Part shown: positions 8,016-16,013 of the stretch, one piece after another | Layout: the number at the start of each line of letters is the position of its first letter | How positions within the stretch are numbered: the stretch's first letter is position 1 | Assembly: GCA_007376345.1 (NCBI GenBank) | Contig: VMGA01000005.1 | Coordinates: 1-42,957 of the forward strand | Reading direction: 5' to 3' | Length of the DNA: 42,957 bases | DNA from: Microgenomates group bacterium Gr01-1014_16 | Lineage (GTDB): Bacteria; Patescibacteriota; Microgenomatia; CAZETR01; Amesbacteraceae | The notes under the pieces: model-generated | The model's database searches: none | What the model was told of the DNA's origin: nothing | What the model saw: the letters and a program-made list of their open reading frames with translations, nothing else | Made by a program: the position numbers and the translations under genes

Positions 8016-8612
8016 ATGGCAATCGTGATTTCTGCGGACGAGATTAAAAAAACGCTTCCAAATTACGCTCCGGAAAAAGCCGAAATGTTCCATAGAGAAT
8101 CCGCCAAATTGGCCGATCGGGATTTCGCAGACAAACTTAAAGAAGCTAGTTTTAAGAAAGCGATTTTGTTATGTGGAGGTGCAGCATCCGGAAAGACTGA
8201 ATTTCTAGCCACCCACTTAATGAATCTAAAAAGCTGTTTAATTTTTGATGCTACTTTGTCTACCGAAGAAGGCGCAAGCATCAAATTGAAGAAGATATCT
8301 AAGTCCAAGGCGAAACAAATAATTTACGCAGTTGTTCCAGATGATTTAAAAAGAGCTTTTGTTGCTTTTTTGCACCGGGATCGAAAATTCAGCGACTCAC
8401 ATTTTTACAAAACTCACTCCGGTTCGAGGAGGACGTTGTTATGGATCGCAAAAAATTGTTCCGACGTCGAGATAAATATCGTTGAAAGTTCATATGTTAA
8501 GCATCGAAAGCTGCAGTTTTCAAAATTAAAATTTGACAACCGGCGTCTACTCATTTCCTATTTAACAGACTTACAGTTGGATGAGACTGGTATAATTGAC
8601 AAATTGATATGA
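8016..8612 (+). CDS. Zeta-toxin-like P-loop protein with permuted order
   Basis: A 198-residue P-loop protein related to Zeta toxin/UDP-GlcNAc kinases. Walker A is GGAASGKT (about 53-60). Further blocks are IFDATLSTEEG (about 75-85, the 'DtT.s' block), AVVPDDLKRAFVAFLHRDRKFSDSHFYKTHSG (about 107-138) and IVESSY. The block ADEIKKTLPNY...HRESAKLADR lies before the P-loop, whereas in classical Zeta toxins the equivalent 'D.DEfR..hP.Y' block follows it, so the fold appears permuted or rearranged. Its end overlaps the DUF2188 gene by ATGA. That coupling suggests a toxin-antitoxin-like module, although no classical Epsilon antitoxin is present. Confidence 0.6.
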   Translation: MAIVISADEIKKTLPNYAPEKAEMFHRESAKLADRDFADKLKEASFKKAILLCGGAASGKTEFLATHLMNLKSCLIFDATLSTEEGASIKLKKISKSKAKQIIYAVVPDDLKRAFVAFLHRDRKFSDSHFYKTHSGSRRTLLWIAKNCSDVEINIVESSYVKHRKLQFSKLKFDNRRLLISYLTDLQLDETGIIDKLI

Positions 8613-8875
8613 AAAAAGTTCTATACAAAACAAATCAAAACCACCCTGCGATTAAAGCATATGCTGAGGCCGTGGAAAAAGGCCAGACCAGTCACCATGT
8701 TATCTATTGGGATGGTGGGTGGGTGGTTAAACGCGCAGATTCTTCAAAATCCAGCCAACTTTTTGATACCCAAAAGGAGGCAGCTGATTATGCCAAGGGA
8801 ATAGCCCAAAACATGGGAACAGCTTTATTCGTACACGGAGCCGACGGAAGGATAGTGGAGAGATATAACCTATAG
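8609..8875 (+). CDS. DUF2188 protein
   Basis: An 88-residue protein matching DUF2188: HHVIYWDGGWVVKRADSSKSSQLFDTQKEAADYAKGIAQNMGTALFVHGADGRIVERYNL shows the family pattern 'HvV...gGWaVkr.g..ra...fdTq.eA...ar.iA...g.elvvHg.dGrI' at residues about 29-88. Function is unknown in general. Here it overlaps the Zeta-like gene by four bases and is the downstream member, so it is a candidate partner or antitoxin for that protein. This role is inferred only from position. Confidence 0.7.
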   Translation: MKKVLYKTNQNHPAIKAYAEAVEKGQTSHHVIYWDGGWVVKRADSSKSSQLFDTQKEAADYAKGIAQNMGTALFVHGADGRIVERYNL

Positions 8876-8880
8876 TACTC

Positions 8881-8908
8881 TTGACATTTTCTATAAAGAT
8901 GCTATACT
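8881..8908 (+). promoter_or_regulatory. Sigma-70-type promoter for the DEAD-box helicase
   Basis: TTGACA at 8881-8886 and TATACT at 8903-8908 are 16 bases apart. Transcription would start near 8915, giving a leader of about 150 bases before the ATG at 9067. Confidence 0.65.
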
Positions 8909-8915
8909 GAACTCT

Positions 8916-9058
8916 GTTGAAGTGGTAAATCTGCTTCGAAACTTGAAATTTTTGAAATAGACCTGTAAAAGATTAAGACACTTTTTCTTCAAATTCTTGA
9001 ATCTTTTCCCCTTTTCATAATATTTTGTAATTGTTTTGGGCAGTTGTACCCCTTCAAC
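8916..9058 (+). promoter_or_regulatory. Structured 5' leader of the DEAD-box helicase mRNA
   Basis: The predicted 5' end of the transcript (GTTGAAGTGGTA, 8916-8927) is complementary over 12 bases, with one mismatch, to 9047-9058, which lies just before the start codon. An inner perfect hairpin pairs AAAAGATT (8967-8974) with AATCTTTT (9000-9007). No clear Shine-Dalgarno sequence is seen before the ATG. Long structured leaders that are opened by cold or by the helicase itself are known for cold-shock helicase mRNAs, so autoregulation is a fair guess. Confidence 0.5.
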
Positions 9059-9066
9059 TAAAATAT

Positions 9067-10251
9067 ATGTGGCGTCAAAACGGCTTTTCCAGAAATAATC
9101 GTCAACCCAGATATCAACCCAGAAGTGGTGGGCGGCAATTTAGACCTATAAAAATTTTTAACCCCGAAGGCTTTGTCAAAAGTTACGTCGCCCCGGCTGA
9201 AGTAGAAACGTATACTCCTGTAAATTCTTTTTCGAGTTTTAATGTCGATTCAAATCTTCTTAAAAACATTGCCGCAAAAGGTTACGCGTCTTTAACCCCA
9301 ATCCAAGATCAAGCTATCCCTCACGTCTTATCCGGTCGGGACGTCATCGGCATTGCCAATACAGGTACTGGTAAAACAGCTGCTTTTTTGATACCCCTTA
9401 TTGAAAAAATATTAAAAAATAGACAAGAAAAAATTCTTATAGTTGCTCCCACCCGGGAACTGGCGACACAAATTCATAGCGAATTGATGAGTTTTAGCAG
9501 AAACTTGGGAATTTGGGCGGTAGTGTTAATAGGCGGCGTAAACATCGTGCCACAGAGACGTAATTTACAACGGCCGTTCAATTTTGTAATTGGCACACCT
9601 GGCAGAATCAAGGATTTGATTCGGGAAAAAAATCTCAATTTATCTGGATTTAAAACCGTGGTTTTGGACGAGGCGGATCGCATGGTAGATATGGGATTTA
9701 TTGAAGATATCAAATTGCTAATTGCGCAGCTACCGCGCGACAGACAATCTCTATTTTTCTCGGCAACTATAGACGGCAAAGTCCGAGAAATTCTTAATTC
9801 ATTTGTTAGAAACCCGGTAACTATTTCAGTCAAAACCAGGGAAACTCCACTCAACGTCCACCAGGAAATCGTTAGGGTTACAAATCCTGCCAGAAAAGTC
9901 GATCAGCTACACGATTTACTGATCCAAAAAGAATTTTCCAAAGTGCTTATTTTTGGCCGCACCAAATGGGGCGTACAAAAGCTGACCGACGATCTGCTCA
10001 CCCGCGGATTCAGAGCCGATGTTATTCACGGCAACAAGAACCAAAACCAGAGGCTTCGTGCGTTGGATAAATTCAAAAGACAGGAAATTCAAATTTTGCT
10101 GGCTACCGATGTAGCGTCAAGGGGGCTGGATATTCCCAACGTCACTCACGTCATCAACTACGAAATGCCGGAATCCCAAGACGCATATATCCACCGCATC
10201 GGCCGCACCGGCCGGGCAGACAAAAAAGGCGTGGCCTTAACTTTTGTGTAG
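9067..10251 (+). CDS. DEAD-box ATP-dependent RNA helicase
   Basis: A 394-residue helicase when started at the ATG at 9067. The in-frame TTG at 9031 would add 12 residues unlike family N-termini, whereas MWRQNGFSRNNRQPRYQPRSGG is the usual basic, RG-rich start. Motifs in order: Q motif (GYASLTPIQDQAIP), I (ANTGTGKTAAF), Ia (PTRELA), Ib (TPGR), II (LDEADRM), III (FFSATI), IV-V (LLATDVASRGLD) and VI (HRIGRTGRADK). It unwinds RNA duplexes, probably in ribosome assembly or cold adaptation. It is short compared with DeaD/CsdA, since it lacks a C-terminal RNA-binding domain. Confidence 0.92.
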   Translation: MWRQNGFSRNNRQPRYQPRSGGRQFRPIKIFNPEGFVKSYVAPAEVETYTPVNSFSSFNVDSNLLKNIAAKGYASLTPIQDQAIPHVLSGRDVIGIANTGTGKTAAFLIPLIEKILKNRQEKILIVAPTRELATQIHSELMSFSRNLGIWAVVLIGGVNIVPQRRNLQRPFNFVIGTPGRIKDLIREKNLNLSGFKTVVLDEADRMVDMGFIEDIKLLIAQLPRDRQSLFFSATIDGKVREILNSFVRNPVTISVKTRETPLNVHQEIVRVTNPARKVDQLHDLLIQKEFSKVLIFGRTKWGVQKLTDDLLTRGFRADVIHGNKNQNQRLRALDKFKRQEIQILLATDVASRGLDIPNVTHVINYEMPESQDAYIHRIGRTGRADKKGVALTFV

Positions 10252-10300
10252 AACCTTAGGGGTGAAGGTTAATACTTTTGAGAGCTGAAGACTTGCAAAC

Positions 10301-10651
10301 CTACTCCATTCCTGGAATCGAAAGAGATTCAAAAACCTCAATCTTACAACCATCAGCCCAATCAAGGTGGGGGTGTTTTTTTAATAGCTCCACAGCTTGC
10401 TCCATTGAATCTGCACGAATAATTGTATAGCCGTTAACATCAGAATTGCTGGCAGAGCTGCCTGATTTGGAAACAGATTGTCCATTTCCCAATGGTGTTC
10501 CAAAATCAACCATCTTATCACCCTTATCACCAACTTTTTGAGCCCATGCCATCCATGGTTCCATTCCTTTTTTCATCTCTTCGGGAGACGCCTTACTCAT
10601 TTGCTCCACAGCAGAAGCTGGTGCGTGATACAGTATAATAAATTTCTTCAT
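10301..10651 (-). CDS. YCII-domain (YciI-like) protein
   Basis: A 116-residue YCII/DGPF-family protein. Visible are the start MKKFIILYHAP, the central VDFGTPLGNGQSV strand, and the end GYTIIRADSMEQAVELLKKHPHLDWADGCKIEVFE, which is the family's 'Gy.ii.a.s.eeAve.ak.hP....g..iEVrp' pattern. Related proteins are small ferredoxin-like-fold enzymes or sigma-factor-associated proteins; the substrate here is unknown. It stands alone, with the helicase converging on it from the left. Confidence 0.8.
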   Translation of the reverse strand: MKKFIILYHAPASAVEQMSKASPEEMKKGMEPWMAWAQKVGDKGDKMVDFGTPLGNGQSVSKSGSSASNSDVNGYTIIRADSMEQAVELLKKHPHLDWADGCKIEVFESLSIPGME

Positions 10652-10712
10652 AATATCAATTCACCCCCTTACAGCTTGTTGTTTGACTGAATATATATTT
10701 TTTGTTTTATAC

Positions 10713-10982
10713 TTACAATAAGCAAAAAAGAACCAAAGACGCTTTTTTGATTAATTCTTCTTTTTTGGATCTTTGTAGTTTCTTTAAATGTGCCTCGCGT
10801 TTTAAAGCCGATGATTTATCAGGATATTCTTCCGTATATAAAACTTTCAGAGGTCTGTGGCTTCTTGTATACGCCCCGCCAATGCCAGCTTGATGATCTT
10901 TAAACCTTTTTTCCAGATCGTTGGTCAAGCCTATGTAATAACTATTGCCGGAACAGAGAAGGATGTAAACAAAATAGGGCAT
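10713..10982 (-). CDS. GIY-YIG endonuclease-domain protein
   Basis: An 89-residue single-domain GIY-YIG protein of the UvrC/YhbQ-like group: FVYILLCSGNSYYIGLTNDLEKRFKDHQAGIGGAYTRSHRPLKVLYTEEYPDKSSALKREAHLKKL. The YVY/YIG strands (FVYIL at 4-8, YYIGLT at 15-20), the Arg of LEKRFKDH and the Glu of ALKREAHLK are all present. Single-domain members occur in many CPR genomes, some possibly mobile. It is separated by eight bases from the acidic membrane protein gene upstream. Confidence 0.85.
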   Translation of the reverse strand: MPYFVYILLCSGNSYYIGLTNDLEKRFKDHQAGIGGAYTRSHRPLKVLYTEEYPDKSSALKREAHLKKLQRSKKEELIKKASLVLFCLL

Positions 10983-10990
10983 CAGCGGAA

Positions 10991-11824
10991 CTAGAGCGAG
11001 AGCAGGTCGACAATGCTGGTGAGGAGAGATTGCTGGCGGGCAACCGTCGTCCCCGTTTCGGCGGATACGAAGGCCGTAACCGGGAGGGTCAGGGAGATAA
11101 AGCCTAACAAACGATGGTGTTTTCTGCCTTCTACTCGATAGACTGCGTCGTTGCCGCGAACCTCCAGTTTGATTTTGCCGGCAAACTCCGCCGACGCGGA
11201 ACCGGTCTCAATCCTATTGACAATACCGGTGGCCAGAAGATTTAACAGCGCCTCTTCCGGCAAAATAGTAACGGTTTTTCGCCCGGTGGGAGTCGTAATT
11301 ATCAACTGTCTCGTTACCGAGTCCACAGACAGGGGGAAATTGGTAATGGCGGACACCCGGTTTTGCATTATTGACAGCCGCCCGCCTTCGGAAGCCTCGA
11401 TTTCTATCCCCTCGTCCTCAAATTCGTCTTCGATTTCGTTTTCCAGTTCATCAATATCATCGTCGTCCAGTTCCAATTCTTCGGCTTCATCTTTTTCGGC
11501 TTCGAGCCTGACTTGCCCGTTTTCCACTGCATACTTGAATTTCAGTCCGTCCTCTTCGATTTCTACTTTGGTCGATCCGTCGTCCTCGATCTTGGTCTTA
11601 ATAACTTGACCTGTAGCTGTTTTAATTTCGGTTTCCCGATCCTCGTCTTCTCCTAAAACCTGCCTACCTCCGACTGCCAATGATTGGGTTACCTTAATAT
11701 TCCCAGCTGCCAGAAATACAACCAAACACCCTACCGCTACCCAAGTCCAACGGGTGTAAACAATCGTACCTTTACCGGAAGGTTTAGCCGAAGTTTTTTT
11801 CTTCTTTGATTTTGTCTTTGGCAT
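10991..11824 (-). CDS. Acidic membrane-anchored protein of unknown function
   Basis: A 277-residue protein. A Lys/Ser-rich N-terminal tail (about 1-25) precedes one membrane segment (WVAVGCLVVFLAAG, about 29-42). A charged region rich in Asp/Glu follows (about 115-145, including ELELDDDDIDELENEIEDE), then a beta-rich domain (TNFPLSVDSVTRQLIITTPTGRKTVTILPEEALLNLL). A second hydrophobic stretch near the C-terminus (LLGFISLTLPVTAFVSAETG) completes it. Proteins with this 'NFPLSVd...lt.TtP.G.k.VtvLP' domain are, to my knowledge, frequent in Microgenomates, with no known function. It is probably exposed outside the membrane. Confidence 0.65.
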   Translation of the reverse strand: MPKTKSKKKKTSAKPSGKGTIVYTRWTWVAVGCLVVFLAAGNIKVTQSLAVGGRQVLGEDEDRETEIKTATGQVIKTKIEDDGSTKVEIEEDGLKFKYAVENGQVRLEAEKDEAEELELDDDDIDELENEIEDEFEDEGIEIEASEGGRLSIMQNRVSAITNFPLSVDSVTRQLIITTPTGRKTVTILPEEALLNLLATGIVNRIETGSASAEFAGKIKLEVRGNDAVYRVEGRKHHRLLGFISLTLPVTAFVSAETGTTVARQQSLLTSIVDLLSL

Positions 11825-11875
11825 CTACATCATTAAGCAGTATTTTCCGATTCATGTCAACTGGAGTACAGCAGT

Positions 11876-11896
11876 TTCACACCTACGAGGTGTGAA
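11876..11896. repeat. 9-bp inverted repeat at the RidA stop codon
   Basis: TTCACACCT (11876-11884) and its exact complement (11888-11896) flank ACG and cover the stop codon of the RidA gene. There is no T-run, so it is a repeat or a weak terminator. It resembles in style the 19-base palindrome at 41212-41230. Confidence 0.45.
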
Positions 11897-12278
11897 GGGT
11901 GAAAGCGGTTGCTTCTATTTCTACGTCAATTCCTTCAATTGGAGATGCCGCTTGAATTGAAATTTTTGCAGGCTCTTGCCCGCGGGTGAAATATTGTTTG
12001 TAAACTTCGTTAATCGCTGATCTATCTTTGGGATGTCTAAAATAAATAACTATTTTTACAATATCGTCCATGGAGCAGTGACAATGGGACAATAAATACT
12101 TTATATTCTCCATCGTTTTTATGGTTTGCTGCTTGATTTCGCCTGGAATAATTTCACCTGTTTTTAGGTCTGTTGACAGTTGACTGCTTAGAAATATGAA
12201 ATCCCCAGCTTTAACCACATGATTAAATCCCGTTGAAGATTTTTTTACGTCTGAAATATTGATTACCTGTTTGCTCAT
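11883..12278 (-). CDS. RidA/YjgF-family protein with the key arginine replaced
   Basis: A 131-residue RidA/YjgF/YER057c-family protein: FIFLSSQLSTDLKTGEIIPGEIKQQTIKTMENIKYLL, then the C-terminal EPAKISIQAASPIEGIDVEIEATAF. RidA proper deaminates reactive 2-iminoacids and needs an Arg in the 'PAR' motif (Arg105 in E. coli). Here the motif reads PAK, so imine deaminase activity is doubtful, and it may belong to one of the other Rid subfamilies. The stop codon lies inside a 9-bp inverted repeat. Confidence 0.8.
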   Translation of the reverse strand: MSKQVINISDVKKSSTGFNHVVKAGDFIFLSSQLSTDLKTGEIIPGEIKQQTIKTMENIKYLLSHCHCSMDDIVKIVIYFRHPKDRSAINEVYKQYFTRGQEPAKISIQAASPIEGIDVEIEATAFTLHTS

Positions 12279-12302
12279 GCTTCCTATATTAGTGTAACTA
12301 CT

Positions 12303-12729
12303 CTATTTTTTAAACCTTCCGACTGAAAAGACTAATAGTTTGACTAGAGTAATGACAAGTATTAATCCAGCCATATAAAACAATATGTAAAAAGTAGGAC
12401 TCGAATTCTCAAAAAGAAAACCAACCATAACAAGGTCCGTCACAAGAATAGGACTCGGAAGGTGAAAACCAAGGTTTGTCTTTGTAACCCCAAAATATTT
12501 CTGTAGCAATAATTACAATCATTAACCCTAAGAAGGCCTTAGTTAAGTATTCTTTCGCAGCCTTGGTTATGAAGAGTGTAATTATTGGAACAGATAACCC
12601 TGCAAGATAGAAATAATCTGAGTAATCTTCCTTATATCCTTTATAAAAAAGGACACCAAGTAATACAATTGTTAGCGGTAGAAGAATGAAACTTATATTG
12701 ACAACGGGTGTAATAAACTTCGATTTCAT
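12303..12729 (-). pseudogene. Small membrane protein gene interrupted by a one-base shift
   Basis: Read from the ATG at 12729, the frame gives a protein with hydrophobic segments (FILLPLTIVLLGVLFYKG; YFYLAGLSVPIITLFIT; FLGLMIVIIATEIFWGY) and ends at 12409. Dropping one T from the T5 run (12411-12415 on the plus strand as A5) joins CYGWFSF to ENSSPTFYILFYMAGLILV, a fourth membrane segment ending in a basic tail at 12303. The whole thus reads as one four-helix protein of about 140 residues. I do not recognise the family. Its start lies only three bases from the left end of the integrated element, so in the empty site it would follow tRNA-Gln directly. Confidence 0.5.
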
Positions 12730-12731
12730 TT

Positions 12732-12804
12732 TTGCTGTCAGTTTATCGCAAAACTCGAACCTCGTTCTGTCGCAGCTCAGGCTCGCTCCGCTCGCCTTCG
12801 CTTT
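12732..12804 (+). repeat. Left end of the element (attL-like), 73-bp repeat copy A
   Basis: This is identical, in inverted orientation, to 20481-20553 over all 73 bases, and begins with TTGCTG. Read on the plus strand it encodes the recombinase tail SVYRKTRTSF... ending in TGA at 12803-12805. This identifies it as the arm normally downstream of the recombinase gene. Confidence 0.85.
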
Positions 12805-13426
12805 GATTATTTTTTGCACGCGTTAAAACAGATTATACCAAAGTAATTTTTCCTTTGCCCCACCCACCCGGCGCAGTCAAAATTTTTATTGATAACTTTC
12901 TGCACTCCCAACAAATCCCACCCACCCTTGAAAGGAGTTGGCGCTGCCCCCTCTGCACTCGCTAGGGCCCCCTATGGGCGGCCTTGCCAGAGTTTTATCA
13001 GGTATATTTTCCCATTCAGTATCTTCCTCGCCTCGTGCAATTAAAACAAAAACAAGCGCCTTCGGCGTTGCACTCGTCTTTTCTTTTAACAGTTTTATTT
13101 CAGTTGCTCGTTCCGGGGGGCGTTCCTTTTTTTCCGCCCCCGCGCTTTTCTTTTTTTCCCTTTTCGCGCGTGGTCGGCGGAAATGCGCTTCGCGCAAAGC
13201 GCCAATGCAGGGAACAAAAAACCAATCGGCCAAAATGGTGGAAATTGGCCGATTCTAGCTTCAGAATTCATTTTTATTTGCCTTTGGAAACGGGAACAAA
13301 ACTCTAGTTTCAAACACTTCGCTTTAGTACAACAGCGAAGTTTACTAAGTATATGAGGGGTTCCGAGATAAAACATTATTTATATCAGTTCTTTATAGAT
13401 CAGCTTCTTAGTGATAATATACGCTT
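12805..13426 (+). other. Non-coding leader region before the ThrRS operon
   Basis: About 620 bases with no credible gene. Open frames here on both strands are low-complexity Pro/Arg/Lys-rich strings. The region holds several GC-rich hairpins in an otherwise AT-rich element: GCGCTT/AAGCGC near 13180-13198, a 10-bp stem at 13224-13254 and CTTCGCT/AGCGAAG at 13317-13340. A T-box leader would be a natural regulator for a ThrRS gene, but the conserved T-box sequence AGGGTGG is absent. The remnant of an older sequence, or a leader of unknown type, are both possible. Confidence 0.5.
13224..13254 (+). promoter_or_regulatory. 10-bp hairpin about 170 bases before thrS
   Basis: AATCGGCCAA (13224-13233) pairs perfectly with TTGGCCGATT (13245-13254) around an 11-base loop. 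There is no U-run, so it is not a standard terminator. It could be part of a leader RNA or a protein-binding site. Confidence 0.4.
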
Positions 13427-15193
13427 GTGAACAAAAGTGAATCCAACCAAGAATATTCAGAACACTTGAGACATTCCTGTGCCCATCTTTTGGCCGCAGC
13501 TGTGATTGAACTCTGGCCGGGAACGTTAAGAACGATCGGTCCTGCAATTGAGAACGGTTTTTATTATGATTTTGATTTTGGAGATGTAAAAATCTCTGAA
13601 GAAGATTTCAAAAAAATAGAAGAAAAAATGCATGAGTTGGTCAAGAGCTGGAATGGATTTGAGAAAAACGAAGTAACAGAAAAGGGGGCTAAAGATGCTT
13701 ACATTGGTAATCAATATAAAATAGAATTAATCGAAGAATTCTCCAAGGAAAAACAAAAATTAACTTTCTACAAATCCGGAGCTTATTCCGATCTTTGTCG
13801 AGGTGGGCATATAGAAAACCCTTCAAAAGAACTCAAACATTTTAAATTATTATCAGTCGCTGGTGCTTATTGGCGAGGCAATGAGAAGAACAAAATGTTA
13901 ACAAGAATTTATGGGACAATTTTTTCAACTAAAGGTGATCTCTATAAATATCTTAAAAATCTTGAACTCGCCAAACTTCACGATCACAGAAAATTAGGAA
14001 AAGAATTGGAGCTTTTTGCGATCAGCGATGAGATAGGCCAAGGATTAGTATTATGGCTTCCAAAAGGAAATTTTATTAAAGAGGAAATCGAAAACTGGGC
14101 AAAGACCACTGAAACAGAGTGGGGTTATCAAAGGGTGACAACCCCAAACATTACTAAGTCAGGTCTTTATTTTACTTCGGGCCACTTGCCATATTACAAA
14201 GCAGATATGTATCCACCAATGACTCTAGATGATGGTGAAGAATATTATTTAAAACCCATGAATTGTCCTCATCATCATATGATTTATAAAAACCGACCCA
14301 GAAGTTACAAAGAATTACCACTTCGTTTAGCGGAGTATGGGACTTGTTATCGCTACGAAGCTTCGGGTGAGCTTTTCGGTCTAATGCGAGTCCGTGGGTT
14401 TGTACAAAACGATTCGCATATTTACTGCACACAAGGACAAGCAGTTGAAGAATTTGTTCAGGTTATGAAACTTCACGAATTTTATTACAAAAGTCTTGGA
14501 ATCAAAGATTATTACTTAGAATTAGCACTAAGAGACCCTGAAAATAAAAAGAAGTATCATGGGAATAAAGAAATGTGGGTGCTAGCCGAAAAATTAATGA
14601 GAGAGGCCGTAAAAAGAGTTGATATACCAATGGTAGAAAAGGCCGGAAGTGCAGCTTTTTATGGACCAAAAATTGACTTTATTATTAAGTCGTCTACTGG
14701 CAGAGAATTTGGCATATCAACAAATCAAATTGATCTTTTTATGGGCGATAGATTTGGACTTAAGTATGTCGACAAAGATGGGTTTGAAAAGACCCCTGTT
14801 ATAATCCACCGTGCACCTCTGGGATCACATGAGCGGTTTATTGGCTTCCTTATTGAACACTTCGGGGGGAATTTCCCAACCTGGCTAACCCCAGTTCAAG
14901 TAAAAGTTTTACCCATTACGGATAAACATCTACATTATGCTAAAAGTGTATCAGAAAAGCTAAAAGAAGCCGGAATCAGAGTCGAACTTGATGACAGAAA
15001 CGAACGTCTCCAAGCCAAAATTCGCGACGCACAAAAAGAAAAGGTGTCATATATGTTAATCTTGGGTGCTAAAGAAGTTGAAACAAAAACTGTCACAGTA
15101 AGGGCGAGGAGTGGTGAAGCCTACGGACCCTACTCAATTGAAACTTTTATTAGTAACATCTGTCAGGAAATTGCACAAAAAACAATCAATTAA
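13427..15193 (+). CDS. thrS: Threonyl-tRNA synthetase, bacterial type with editing domain, no TGS domain
   Basis: A 588-residue ThrRS that charges tRNA-Thr. The usual N-terminal TGS domain is absent. The editing domain is intact: His16-xxx-His20 (HSCAH) and Cys124/His128 (CRGGH). The catalytic core has the three zinc ligands Cys280 (MNCPHH), His331 (NDSHIYC) and His461 (IIHRAPLG). Motif 2 is at Arg309 (CYRYE) and motif 3 at Arg470 (SHERF), followed by an anticodon-binding domain (VELDDRNERLQAKIRDAQ). The start is GTG 13427, about nine bases after a -10-like GATAAT and without a ribosome site, so the mRNA may be leaderless. It heads the element's operon. Whether another thrS exists outside the window is unknown; if it does, this copy may confer resistance. 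Confidence 0.93.
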   Translation: MNKSESNQEYSEHLRHSCAHLLAAAVIELWPGTLRTIGPAIENGFYYDFDFGDVKISEEDFKKIEEKMHELVKSWNGFEKNEVTEKGAKDAYIGNQYKIELIEEFSKEKQKLTFYKSGAYSDLCRGGHIENPSKELKHFKLLSVAGAYWRGNEKNKMLTRIYGTIFSTKGDLYKYLKNLELAKLHDHRKLGKELELFAISDEIGQGLVLWLPKGNFIKEEIENWAKTTETEWGYQRVTTPNITKSGLYFTSGHLPYYKADMYPPMTLDDGEEYYLKPMNCPHHHMIYKNRPRSYKELPLRLAEYGTCYRYEASGELFGLMRVRGFVQNDSHIYCTQGQAVEEFVQVMKLHEFYYKSLGIKDYYLELALRDPENKKKYHGNKEMWVLAEKLMREAVKRVDIPMVEKAGSAAFYGPKIDFIIKSSTGREFGISTNQIDLFMGDRFGLKYVDKDGFEKTPVIIHRAPLGSHERFIGFLIEHFGGNFPTWLTPVQVKVLPITDKHLHYAKSVSEKLKEAGIRVELDDRNERLQAKIRDAQKEKVSYMLILGAKEVETKTVTVRARSGEAYGPYSIETFISNICQEIAQKTIN

Positions 15194-15226
15194 ATTTAGT
15201 AGAAAGAAAGTGATTTGCTTTTATTA

Positions 15227-15966
15227 ATGAATAAACTTAAAAAAATAATAAGAAATATTATAGACTCGATGGACTACAGAGCGGCTCCTTTTTCTGATAT
15301 GAAAATCATTGACGAAGAATTTGAGGAAATTTATGAAAAATGCAGAGAATATACTGTTTCGTCAAAAGTAAGCTTATATGCAACCTATAAAGCAATAAAA
15401 TATATTATAAAACAGGAATAACAGGTGACATTGTTGAATGTGGCATATGGAAAGGCGGAAGCATCATGGTAATGGCATATGCTTTAATTGAAGCGAATGA
15501 AAATTACAGAAAGATATGGCTATATGATACATTTAGTGGAATGACGAGACCGACTGAAGAAGATCGTTCAATTCCCGATGGAAAATCGGCCATTAATCGA
15601 TGGGGCAAAAATGGATTTGGAAATTGGGAGTCTCCGTCTTTAGAAGAGGTAAGGAGAAATATATTATCAACAGGTTATCCTAAAAAAAATTTTATTTTTA
15701 TCAAAGGAGATGTTCAAGAAACCATTCCAAAGAGTCGGCCTTCCAAAATCTCTTTATTAAGATTGGATACCGACTGGTATAGATCAACGAGGGATGAACT
15801 ACTGTACCTGTATCCAATACTCGTAAAACATGGGGTATTGATTATTGATGATTATGTCTACTGGATGGGAACAAAAAAAGCAGTTGATGAATATTTCTCA
15901 GAAAGGGCAATCTTGTTGAATAGGATCGATCGAACTAGTAGAATTGCGATTAAGATAGCAAATTAG
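15227..15966 (+). pseudogene. TylF/MycF-like O-methyltransferase broken by a one-base deletion
   Basis: The first part (ATG 15227 to stop at 15419-15421) ends YKAIKYIIKQE. Slipping back one base at the A4 run 15409-15412 continues the frame as ITGDIVECGIWKGGS, the SAM-binding motif I, and then runs to 15966 (MVMAYALIEANENYRKIWLYDTFSGM; LLRLDTDWYRSTRDELLYLYP; IDDYVYWMGTKKAVDEYF). Together these make a full-length TylF-family protein of about 247 residues, a family of Mg-dependent sugar or small-molecule O-methyltransferases. The break may be a sequencing error, a recent mutation or programmed -1 slippage. It lies 33 bases after thrS in the operon. Confidence 0.75.
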
Positions 15967-16013
15967 ATTTATTGTTTAATAAATCATGTATTTAATGGAG
16001 AGTCTATCAAACC

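Noticed and set aside
11151-11609. Serine-rich 152-codon frame on the plus strand
   Set aside because: It is the complement of the acidic Asp/Glu-rich stretch of the membrane protein gene 10991-11824; the Ser runs result from that.
12886-13258. Open frames of over 100 codons on both strands before thrS
   Set aside because: They overlap each other on opposite strands, are dominated by Pro/Arg/Lys/Ser strings, have no ribosome site and match no family I know.
13200-13426. T-box riboswitch for thrS
   Set aside because: Hairpins are present, but the conserved T-box core (AGGGTGG...) and a following terminator are not seen.
15409-15421. Certain programmed -1 frameshift signal
   Set aside because: The site lacks a full X XXY YYZ slippery heptamer and no downstream pseudoknot is obvious; an error or mutation is simpler.
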